Assembly: GCA_015501075.1 (NCBI GenBank)
Contig: JADNYJ010000008.1
Location: 186,001 to 250,000 of the forward strand
Direction of reading: 5' to 3'
DNA length: 64,000 nucleotides
Origin: Gymnopilus junonius
Lineage: Eukaryota > Basidiomycota > Agaricomycetes > Agaricales > Galerinaceae
Each line of letters opens with the position of its first letter. Position 1 is the stretch's first letter. The translations under genes were made by a program, and so were the position numbers. Below, piece after piece: positions 55,267 to 64,000 of the stretch. The notes beneath the pieces are model-generated. The model was not told the DNA's origin and did not search any database. It saw only the letters and a list, made by a program, of their open reading frames with translations.

Positions 55267-57176
55267 ATGTCATCGTGTGAGAATGACGCGGGCCTGAAAA
55301 AGCAAGAAGTATCGATAGAAAGCGAAGCTTTATCTGATCTTAAAATCGAGACGACTTTTCCTGAAGGTGGGTTACGAGCATGGTTGGTCGTAGTCGGAGT
55401 GTGAGCAAGAGTCTACTTAGTCTCGCAGTGCCTCTCATGGAGCCTCCAATACCCATCCGCAGGTTCTTGATTCAGTTTTGTTCTTTTGGGTTGGACAAAT
55501 TTATTGGGCATTACAAAGGCGGCGAAGTACTGACGTCCTTTTAGGTACACAAATGCTTACGGCGTTTACAATGGTAAGTCCTATATTAAATTTTATGTTC
55601 CGTTACATACCCTGAATCTTGTAGATTATTATGTCCGCGAGTATCTCGCCGAGACACAGACGTCTTCTCAGATAAGGTGACAGTGACTTGATTTGTTCCT
55701 TCGCGCTGCGATTATATACACGTTTTCTAGTTGGATAGGGAGTGTTCAGCTTGGGCTCGTCATGTCGGTCGGCTTGTTCTCAGGAAGGGCTTTCGATGCT
55801 GGATATTTGTAAGACTGAGTTTTGAGCTGGACTATTGATTCATCTGATTAGACATACAGCTATCATCTCATGATCGGCGGTGCCTTACTTTTCGAATTTT
55901 GTCTCTTTATGGTCTCTATCTCTGAAGCAGAGCACTTCTATCAGGTGCGACATACTTTTTAAACCTGGTAATCGACAATCTGCTCAGCACTTCTTTAGCT
56001 CTTCCTGGCACAGGGCCTTGGTCTGGGGATCGCTATTGGACTGATGTACATTCCTGGTCTGGGGATTATATCCCACTACTTCCACAGGCGACGCGCCCTT
56101 GCTATCGGGATTGCAACATCGGTTAAGTTCACCGCTTCATTCCTCTGGTGTTGGTGCTCATGAAGTAGCATAGGGCTCTGCAGTTGGGGGTGCTGTCCAC
56201 CCTATATTACTGAATTTGTGGTTTCATGGATCCCTCGGATTCCACTCTGGCGTCAAAGCCAGTGCTGGCTTAACGGGCGGGCTTCTCGTCATAGCTCTCG
56301 TCTTGATGAAACCGCGATATCCTTCAAATCGCAAGAAGACGATTAGTACTTTGCGAAGTTTACGAGTTTTCTTGAGAGATTTACCATATGTAATTATGGT
56401 GTTTGGGTCGGTTTCCCTTCTCAGACCATCCTCTGCCAAGGAACTGACTTTCATATGTAATCATTGTGTAGGACGATCTCAACGCTTACCGGGTTATACT
56501 ACCCTATATTCTTTCTCCAATTGAACGCTATAAAAAGTGGTATCAAGCCTGGTCTAGCCTTCTATACGGTAGATTTTTGTTTTATTACCAGAGTAAAGCC
56601 ACTCAACTTTCCTATAGATAGCCATATTGAATGCTGCCAGTGTTTTTGGTCGCATCATCCCAAATATCTTTGCACACAAAGCAGGTGCTTTCAATGTCAT
56701 GGTTCCATGTGTCTATGCAGCTTCCATCCTCGTCTTTTGCACACTGGCAGTCACGAACGCGGCTGGCACAATGATATTTGCAATTCTTTATGGTTTCTTC
56801 CAAGGATCATGTAAGCCCAGTTTGTTTGCTCTGCGGAAATTGGACTGACGGTGAGGTAGATGCCAGCCTCCTCGCACCTATGATAAGCACTACGGCAGAA
56901 AGTGATGCAGAAATCGGTGCTCGGCTTGGAATATGCTTCACATTCACGGGAATTGGGGGCTTTGTTGGTAAGTAGATCACGCGAATACTGTAAAGCTGTC
57001 TAATTTGCCGTTCTTTCCGGTTCGAAGGAACACCCATCGCTGGAGCTTTGCTTACAACTTCCTTCATTTGGTGGCGGCCCACCCTTTTCTCGGGGTTGTG
57101 TGTTTTCTCTGGTGCAACTTGCTTCCTCATGTCACGAACCTTGCTTGCTGGGCGTAAACATAAGCAACTTCTGTGA
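55267..57176 (+). CDS. MFS transporter, monocarboxylate-porter (MCT/MCH) type
   Basis: Spliced from about ten exons. After a polar N-terminus (MSSCENDAGLKKQEVS...) comes FPEGGLRAWLVVVG, the D/P-x-GG-x-x-AW signature before TM1 of MCT-like porters. Then come FLIQFCSFG-YTNAYGVYN-DYYVREYL and SQISWIGSVQLGLVMSVGLF, then the MFS loop GRAFDAGY. Further exons give YHLMIGGALLFEFCLFMVSI, LFLAQGLGLGIAIGLMYIPG, HYFHRRRALAIGIATS and SAVGGAVHPILLNLW. The second half has GLYYPIFFLQLNAIK, IAILNAASVFGRIIPNIFA, TMIFAILYGFFQGS, EIGARLGICFTFTGIGGFVG, TPIAGALL and ends RKHKQLL. About 12 TM segments are expected, in the plasma or organelle membrane. The substrate (monocarboxylate, riboflavin or other) cannot be inferred. 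The frame is open throughout. Confidence 0.88.
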
Positions 57177-57401
57177 TATATAGTCATGCAACGTTCCGGA
57201 TTGAGATTCTAACTGAATGACTCTAGTTGACGATATAAAATCTAATACCTTTCCCTGCTCATTCCACGACCCTAGACCACGGTATTATAACGAACGAACG
57301 TGACACTGTTCTGACTCGTCCATGCTACTGGAAGGCAGAAGATGTACTTACGCCTTTATTTCGAGGTCTTAAAAACGAGGTGAGATGTTGTATGATCTTC
57401 T

Positions 57402-57500
57402 CACGACGGGCAAGCAACTGTCCAAACGACCCAAAATGAGCACCTTAAAATTAACAAATACTCATTTTGAGCCAATTGGCCAGCCGCTTGCCCCTCGTGT
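57402..57500. repeat. Foldback (MITE-like) element, copy B, ~99 bp
   Basis: The left end is CACGACGGGCAAGCAACT. The right end read on the other strand is ACACGAGGGGCAAGCGGC. The arms share GTCCAA/GGCCAA and CAAAATGAG blocks over about 41 bases, with a short AT-rich loop. The left arm also matches copy A at 19202 (ACGGGCAA, TGTCCAA, GACCCAAA, GAGCAC in the same order). It lies 226 bp downstream of the MFS stop. Confidence 0.7.
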
Positions 57501-57841
57501 CTAGGGGACCTCGTCTTGCGTGCAGGAAATCACGTGAGTTATGGCATGTGCATTGTGCGGTCGACGACAACGTGCCAAACGATCGCTTGTTCACGTCCTA
57601 TAATCAGCTTCCGATCTTCATCGCTGTTCAAGCACAGTGCAAACGAAACCTATGGTGATTCCGGATACGTCTGTATAACCATTCTTGGCGATGACATCTC
57701 CAGAAAAGCAAAACACACTGGGTCAATTTGCTGACAAAGATACTACTGGGTCGAAGGTCAGAGGAGAATCTCTCTCGTCTAGGCTTCCTCGCAAGGCTAC
57801 ACAAAGTCAGTCTATCCAAAGGAAATTTACTCCTTTGTTTA

Positions 57842-58425
57842 ATGACTACAGTAACAGATGATTCGGCAGTCTCCTCACACGATGAGATTGATACAAAACC
57901 GGCCGGTGACTTCAATGTACCAGGTCTTACCCAACTTCCGATCAAGGTGAAAGAGGAAGAGCCGGTGATTTCGGCAAATCTGTCACCTCCCGAAGCGACG
58001 CCTACCTCTTTCGAGTCGCCAGACACATCAATATCCTCCTCACCAAAGTCTGCATCACCAGACGTAGAAATAAGACCGCCAACGGAACGGATGAAGATGC
58101 CAGCTATACACGTGTCCTCCCCCTGTAGGATCTATTTCTTTCGGGTCCCTATAATCATGCTCCCTCTAATGCAACCTTGTCTAACATTGGCCGTCTAGTT
58201 ACTCCTGAGGAACTTCAGGAAGCCAAGAGTCTCGTACTCGATCTTTTGGGTTGGCGTGTATCCCCAGAGTATTTCATTGATGCTGGTGTCTCTCCGGAGG
58301 CTATCTACAGAATATTTACCGACCTGGATCTCCGCCTTCCATCCAACTTAGAAGTCACTGAAGATATCAAAGCTTTAGCTTATATATGGGTGCCACCCCC
58401 AACTAACGATGGACAAGTCGACTAG
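57842..58425 (+). CDS. Conserved Agaricomycete hypothetical protein
   Basis: The frame at 57842 reads MTTVTDDSAVSSHDEIDTKP and continues acidic, Pro/Ser-rich and probably disordered to about VEIRPPTERMKMPAIH. The C-terminal part is in another frame: SGPYNHAPSNATLSNIGRL, then TPEELQEAKSLVLDLLGW, VSPEYFIDAGVSPEAIYRIF, DLDLRLPSNL, ending at 58423-58425. The L-x-LDLLGW-x-V-x-PEY block recurs in uncharacterised mushroom proteins. Joining the halves needs either a 17-nt intron (58110-58126, GTGTCC..TGTAG) or a 1-nt change. Codons upstream of 57842 (an open frame from 57687) may also belong to it. Function unknown. Confidence 0.55.
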
Positions 58426-60330
58426 CTGCTCCAGTACGTCCATCTCTTGTTTTGTAGTTTTCGTCCATCCCTGATGTTAGATAGGCAGCTTGCTCTATAA
58501 TGACCTCGAATCTTGCGAAACCCAACTCAAATAGGGCACGTTGAAATGGGCATTGATCCGATACAGGATCGTTTTAATTGTTCACTATGCGACCTAGTAC
58601 CGGAGCGGGATGTTGAAGAAGGTTGGACTTTTGTCCTCCATATTGAATGCGATTTTATACGCTAAAATATCCCCCACGGATAACGCTTCAAAACTTATAA
58701 GCCTAAATTTGGGCATAATGAACGGAGCAGACGACTTTTGCCTATAGTTTTTGGTACATGCAACTGCGTACCTTATTGCTTCTGGGTGTTACTTATCGAT
58801 TGATCTTACTAACTTCAACACTTTCCCAGTAGCAAACCTTTATGCAAGTTTTTTTTTTTTTTTAAATTTCCGCAAACTCCCCCTTCCGTGGCTGATCCAT
58901 ATGATGTAGTATGTACCTACGACTCGAATTACTGAAGTCTTATGCAAGTTTACGGTACGCGACAGGATTAGGATGTCCCTGACATTTTGAGATGGTACAA
59001 CCTGAGACAAGTTCCAGTGACCACTCATCCTTTTCAAGGAAAAAAGTCATTGATATTCCATAGCTTTGATCTAGCACTGCCTGTCTCTGGCCTTCCCTGT
59101 CACGTAAGCCCCGAATTAGCGATCACAGTACCGGTCACGTTGCCTAAGTATGTGTGGCGTCATACCAAAATCGGAAGGTCGTAACACAGCCACCTCTTTG
59201 TGTGGCGTTCGGTACGTTCGCCGTCATTCCACTAGCCCGCCAAAATCGTGTAATGAAAATTTTTCATTCATTTCTCAATGATGACAGGGAAGACTTATTT
59301 CAAGGCACCTATTCTGAAATTCCACCCCCAAAATAAACAATTTACCTAATAATAATCTGCACACATATTTCAGAGATGATTAATATCAATAAGCTTTCGC
59401 AAGGTCCTTAAAAATATATTTAATTGGCCATGCACGCAAGCCTCGGACGTACGAAAGGGTTCTGATAGAAATGTAACGGTGCACCTCCGAGTAGAAAGTT
59501 CGAAGTTCACCACGGAACGTCCCTCTGGAGAGCATATTCTTCTTATTGAGATGGGCGGATCATTGCCCTATGGACAAGCGCACATGCCATATCACAAGCG
59601 TCATAGTTCCTAAATCTCCCGCCTTTATTGTTTCTTTGCATATCAGCTCCAGTCCCTTGTGTTTTTATTCGTTTCGGTACTAGCAACCAATGGGCACTCG
59701 TATTTACAATTTGAATATAAAGCTTACCTAGAAAATCGAGCACCTCGCGCGTAACCGTTTATTCCAACTAAGCATTAATAGTTGTGCACAATATTGGTTG
59801 GGTAGTAAAATTTTAGTATAGTGGACGTTGAGCATTGATGCTTCTCAAATCGGACTACGACTCTGGAACGCTTGAACATGAGTGTGAATCACTGTGAAAG
59901 AGGCATTCTTAAGGAACGCATAAAGTGATCAAAACATAAATCTCCCTTATCTATGTTCTCCTTTCCCAATTGCAACTCTCCACATGATTCCAAATGTGCC
60001 TCCAAATCCCTTTGCTGTGGACGAACGCCACAGATACGTCAAGTTGTACTATTACCTATTTTGAATAACCCCGCGTTCGGACATATTTACGTCGCTTATC
60101 AAACGGAGGCCTGATAACTGCCTTAAAGTCTATAAAAGATGATTTGAGTGGATGGCTATGCCAATTTCTGTCACGGAAGAGCCGACGTGTTTGAAGATTG
60201 CCCGTAAGTTGCTGAAGAACCCACATGTTGTGGGCGCAAGCTACATATTTTTGAAGGGTGGCTATGAACCTCGACGTTAGAATCGTGGTAGGCCACGATG
60301 CAGATTAGCCTATAATATACACCATCCGCC
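58426..60330. other. Intergenic, no gene seen
   Basis: About 1.9 kb. It contains a 14-base T run at about 58849-58862 and many AT-rich stretches. No open frame with a motif. Confidence 0.45.
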
Positions 60331-60337
60331 TATAAAG
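60331..60337 (+). promoter_or_regulatory. Probable TATA box of the gene at 60408
   Basis: TATAAAG, 71 nt before the ATG at 60408; the same spacing as in the clp1-like gene. Confidence 0.4.
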
Positions 60338-60407
60338 GCGACGCAGATATCGTCTGCTACGCGCCCCTCATTATTGGCTTGTATAGCAAGCATTTCTCCA
60401 GACAGAT

Positions 60408-61417
60408 ATGAAACGAGGACGTAACAACGAGGAATCGACTCCACAGCCTCCCAGAAAGGGACATAAGAAGCCCGTTCGCTATCGTGCAAGGCACAAGAAT
60501 TTAGGTCATCTCCGAGAAGAAGTGAGTGTTATGGAAAAGTTGACAAGTGGTGGCTTATACAATTATTCCAGGATACTGAGCATGGTTTCATGGAGAGGAT
60601 CCAAGGATGGGACTCCGAAAGCCTTGCTTCTGAGCCCCCTCGTGTTAGTGTGTTCGAAGTGGCTGATCTGACTGACTCCCAAACTATTCAGCTGACGCAA
60701 AACAATTATCGCCGAGCGCCAGGAAAGTTGGAGGATCGAATCAGAGCACAGCCAACGCGACGCGTGCGCGTCCTTCGAGCCTCGTCCCATACTCAGATGC
60801 CTGGAATAAATTCGCTTCGCTCGCCACCGACATCCATAGGACCGTCGGTCCAGTCTGTTCAAGAGGGCGGCACCTTGCAAGACATTTTGCACAACTCCGC
60901 CACAGAGGAACGCGCCCATCTACATCAACTCGTCGAGGACGCACAAATAACTCACCTTCCAGTCGGCGCTGAAGTGCCCTTTCTCATTACCACCCAACCA
61001 GAGGAAGCTGAGCAGAGGGATGACACCCTTTCATCGACATCGTGGCACGGTAGCAAGACCATATCGAATTCTGAATGCTCGCAGCAGTCCTTTTACATGG
61101 AAGGGTTACCTAATGCAGTGTCCCCTCATTGTATTCCTTTTAGTAATTCTGCTGCAACCTCCTGGCTTCCTTCAACCACGGGTTCTCACGAAGACATTCC
61201 TTCAGATACCCCACCTTCGGTGTCCTTGAGTTCTCCTTCATTTTGGGATCAAAATATCTCTCATAACATGGCTCCCGATGCCCAACTCTTCGTTTTAAAC
61301 GGACCTTTCTATTCTTACGCCCCCAACAGAAACGGTCAGCATACCTCTATCGAGGGCTTCCTCATACCCATCTTGCCGCATACCGGTCTTCCTTCTATAT
61401 TTGATGACGACAACTAA
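60408..61417 (+). CDS. Hypothetical protein, predicted largely disordered
   Basis: Two exons, 60408-60521 and 60572-61417, intron GTGAGT..CCAG, giving 319 aa. The N-terminus is strongly basic (MKRGRNNEE, PRKGHKKPVRYRARHKN) and could be a nuclear localisation signal. The remainder is rich in Ser, Thr, Pro and Gln with no recognisable domain, but has a short ordered-looking C-terminus (FVLNGPFYSYAPN, GFLIPILPHTGLPSIFDDDN). A frame of 282 codons in exon 2 with normal CpG content supports a real gene. I do not recognise it. A transcription-regulatory role would be a guess. Confidence 0.6.
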
Positions 61418-62570
61418 GGTTCCGCGTTTAGTAAAGGAGTATTCTTCGTACTCGTGCCCAAGGGGAAGGGCGGTGCTTCCTGAATTTTTTGTCTTTTGCT
61501 TAGCTACTCATCCGTAAGGCATTGACGCATATTCACAATACGCGTAGTATTACGGCCCTTTATTTAGATAGAGTTTAATATAAAAACATGATATGTGAAT
61601 ATGTCATTTGTTCACACTGACTATTTACCTGGTGTCATTGTCAAATGCTTCATCTCGCAGCTCGTAAGCGAGAGGGCGCCGGCGCTAGGGGAAAACAAGG
61701 GAAATCTTCTGACATAGGTGGAGTCATCGAGAAAATACTTATCCAACAATAAAGTACAATGGCTTCTCGGAGACGGGTGGATAAAGAGCACCACCCGATG
61801 TTTCGAATGGGCGCTTAACATGCTCACTTTAATTTGAAAGAGGACGCGCATAGATTTATCCCTCAAAGCGGTTCTTTCAGTTGACTATAAAATGGTAGTT
61901 AATCAATCGCATAAGCTTCTCAGTGGTTTACTGTGCATGAAATTGACATGATACTCACCGCACAGTGCTATTTTGAATGACGTACATCACATGAACCTTC
62001 GAATGTCCCATTGTTCGACAAAAGCAGCGCCTATGATAATCGATCCGCAGGTTCCGATCCATGACATGAGTAGAAAATGTAGGATACGCTTCGAGGGTAG
62101 TGACCTTTCAGGTAGATCAGTATTAAAAATCCTCCCCAGAATTCCAGAAGGGAAGACATCTTTGCTGCTCTTTGAATATTGCAGTTGTGTTTAGCACAAA
62201 AAGGTCCGATTACTTTGTGCGCCCGTCGGTCTTCCAAAAACTAAGTTAGTGAATGCAAGATTTCCGTCTGATGGCCTGCGCTGGCGATAAGAAATCGGAT
62301 CCAGAATGGACCCCAGCAATGGCCTGGGGATTAGTTGATGGGTGCTCCTCAGCTAGTAATATCGGGTATACGTCTGCCACATAGCCAAACTTTTGTCAAG
62401 GAGGGGCCTCTTTCTGCGGACGAAAAAGCCTTGCCAACGTCTTACCACCTCAAATTGCGAGCATTGAGCTTGGCTAACATGTAGCGAAAGCAATCGACCA
62501 GGTGTATGTCTCTCTTACAAGAATAGACTTCCAAAGACATGATGATGACCTAGAGACATACAAGCTTTTT
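61418..62570. other. Intergenic, no gene seen
   Basis: A 1.15-kb stretch with short frames only. A minus-strand frame at 61621-61866 has no motif. Confidence 0.45.
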
Positions 62571-62757
62571 TGGCCCGTCGCTCCGCAACGGAGAGCTCGC
62601 TTCGCTCAACCTCCTGCTTTGCTTGGCCAAGAAGCTTGCGGGGGCTGCGCCCCTCGACCCCCTTGGTCGTCGCTACCGCTCCTCCGTTGTGAAAGCAGTA
62701 GCACGTCTGGCTCGGCGACGTGCCGGTCCGGGAACTCCTTGCTTCGCTCGTCGCAGA
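62571..62757. repeat. GC-rich cluster of short perfect hairpins
   Basis: A GC-rich island in AT-rich surroundings. It contains CTCCG-CAA-CGGAG (62581-62593), GGGGC-TGC-GCCCC (62641-62653) and the 7-bp stem GCACGTC/GACGTGC (62701-62707 and 62717-62723). The phrases CTTCGCTC and GCTTCGCTCG recur. Such clusters resemble the mobile GC clusters of fungal mitochondrial DNA. No gene is seen in it. Confidence 0.5.
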
Positions 62758-63640
62758 GTTACTTAATTATTTCCCTCGAGTTACATAATCATTTACCTAA
62801 TCTATTAGTCATCGAGCTCTCATTATATTATAGATGGTTTGAAAACTTGATAGTAAGGGGTAATTAGGATTCAGATGTGGCTTACACGAGGACAAGCAGC
62901 ATCCGAGAAATACCTTGGACAGCTGATGTCTGCGCACGCATTCAGAGTCCAACTTAGCAATGACGTTTTCAAGATCGAAGTCAGGCAGAAAATGCCTGTT
63001 ACTTAGGTAAGTTGTCCTGCAGTTGTCCTATATTGAGCACGTCAAGTTGAAGCTCGAAAGAATGGGAAACCAGACCTCGCGAAGTTCTACTTCCAGAAAA
63101 TTTATAAGCGATGTCCTTGACATTGATGATTCTAGCTAGACCTGGAGGAAAAACTAGGACAGAACGCATCCATCATGTCAATCAGCATCACCGTCTATGA
63201 TGTTGACGGTCAAAATGCTCGTATATATAACTCACCTGTGAATATCTCAACCAAGGGCTGACAGGGAGATCTGTACCACCTGTTGTGTAAATGGCCTGTC
63301 ATCATCGAATCATCGATGAATAAGTCACCAGGTAGAATGTCTTGTTTTTGGTCTAGTTTGCGGCTTCACATGGGCATGCTACCATAGCTGTACCGTTTCA
63401 CAATGCAGTGTGTTTGTTGTTGAAGCGAAGTAGTAAAAAAGAGGAAATTGTTGTTCCAGGGAAAGGGGAATAAAGACAAAAAAGGTAGTCATCAACGGCG
63501 ATAACGACCTCAGCCATTATTGTGACCCCAAGACACCTCTTTTCTCCCACCAACATCGTCCTCTATTACCATCTCCTCCCACCGTCGGCCACAAACACCC
63601 GCCATACTCGACGTTGAGCGCGTAAAAGTGCGACAAAGAA
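62758..63640. other. Intergenic, promoter side of the CAF-1 gene
   Basis: No gene recognised. The 100 bases before 63641 are pyrimidine-rich on the plus strand. Confidence 0.45.
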
Positions 63641-64000
63641 ATGCGGTTTCGTACTCTCGAGATTAGGTGGCACGACAGCAAGCCCATCTCCACCTGCGAC
63701 TTCCAGCCCCTTCCATTCAAAAAAGCGCGTCCAGGTGCGGGACAGGAGAAAAACTACGGCACACAAGCCTACAGATTAGCAACTGGTGGAGAAGATAACC
63801 ATGTTAGAGTGAGTCCTTGTGGTAAATTAGAGCGCGTCGTGGATTCCTGAACGTCGTTCTGCTGGGCAGATTTGGATGGTCCACCCTCATTTGAGACCAA
63901 CGAGCCTTCTGGAGGAAGGGGACACAGACGCTGTCAATAGTTCGCCACGACCGCCGCGAGTTGAATACCTGGCAACATTGAGTCGTCATTCAGCGGCCGT
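63641..64000 (+). CDS. cac2: Chromatin assembly factor 1 subunit B (CAF-1 p60/Cac2), N-terminal part
   Basis: Exon 1 (63641-63808) encodes MRFRTLEIRWHDSKPISTCD, FQPLPFKKARP and YRLATGGEDNHVR. After an intron (63809-63869) exon 2 continues IWMVHPHLRPTSLLEEGD and VEYLATLSRHSAAV to the window end. The M-x-x-x-T-L-E-I-x-WH-x-x-x-P start and the first WD40 blade (LATGGEDNHVRIW) are characteristic of CAF-1 p60/Cac2, the WD40 subunit of the complex that deposits H3-H4 on newly replicated DNA in the nucleus. The gene runs off the right end; only about 100 residues are visible. Confidence 0.9.

Noticed and set aside
60563..60944. Minus-strand frames of 118 and 67 codons
   Set aside because: They are antisense to exon 2 of the gene at 60408-61417 and have no motif.
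1..64000. CRISPR arrays, bacterial operons, phage or insertion sequences
   Set aside because: None seen. Intron-rich eukaryotic gene structure throughout makes them irrelevant here.

Overview
The window is nuclear DNA from a mushroom-forming basidiomycete (Agaricomycetes). Nearly every gene is cut by many introns of about 45-75 nt with GT..AG ends. The gene content also points there: a class I hydrophobin, a Clp1-type dikaryon regulator, a DUF6533 seven-TM protein, two conidiation-protein-6 (Con-6) genes, a basidiomycete P450 and a Ctr-type copper transporter relic. All gene models were spliced by hand from reading frame, splice consensus and remembered family motifs. No search was run.

Layout. 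1-255: 5' end of a SAP-domain gene (-). 1.0-5.7 kb: two Con-6 genes flank a probably GPI-anchored GH16 glucanase. 6.2-7.5 kb: decayed F-box gene. 8.1-9.7 kb: DUF6533 membrane protein, perhaps decayed. 10.3-12.7 kb: kinase-like protein whose DFG Asp is Gly. 13.2-15.5 kb: alternative NADH dehydrogenase. 15.7-16.5 kb: compact WH1-CRIB protein (-). 17.2-21.2 kb: decayed and intact copies of a beta-lactamase-fold serine hydrolase (-), with a foldback element between them. 21.6-26.0 kb: OCRL-type inositol polyphosphate 5-phosphatase (-). 26.2-27.7 kb: cyclophilin-40 (-). 28.8-31.0 kb: cytochrome P450. 31-35.5 kb: gene-poor, with repeat traces and a decayed minus-strand coding trace. 35.6-36.6 kb: clp1. 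37.2-38.4 kb: multi-pass membrane protein. 39.0-41.5 kb: ferric reductase (-). 43.3-46.5 kb: a block almost free of CpG that holds Ctr relics. 46.65-47.1 kb: membrane protein. 48.0-48.6 kb: ribosomal protein eL27 (-). 50.5-51.1 kb: hydrophobin (-). 51.2-54.0 kb: no supportable gene, one foldback element. 54.0-54.6 kb: RPB9. 55.3-57.2 kb: MFS monocarboxylate-type transporter. 57.4 kb: second copy of the foldback element. 57.8-58.4 kb: conserved hypothetical gene. 60.4-61.4 kb: hypothetical, probably disordered protein. 62.6 kb: GC-rich hairpin cluster. 63.6 kb to end: 5' part of CAF-1 subunit B.

There is no obvious metabolic cluster: the window mixes housekeeping genes (eL27, RPB9, CAF-1, CYP40, NDH-2, 5-phosphatase) with cell-surface and developmental genes (hydrophobin, Clp1, Con-6, GH16). 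The strongest unexplained signals are the sharply bounded 3.2-kb CpG-depleted block, a 4-nt microexon inside the catalytic motif of the 5-phosphatase, and a two-copy family of ~98-bp foldback elements.
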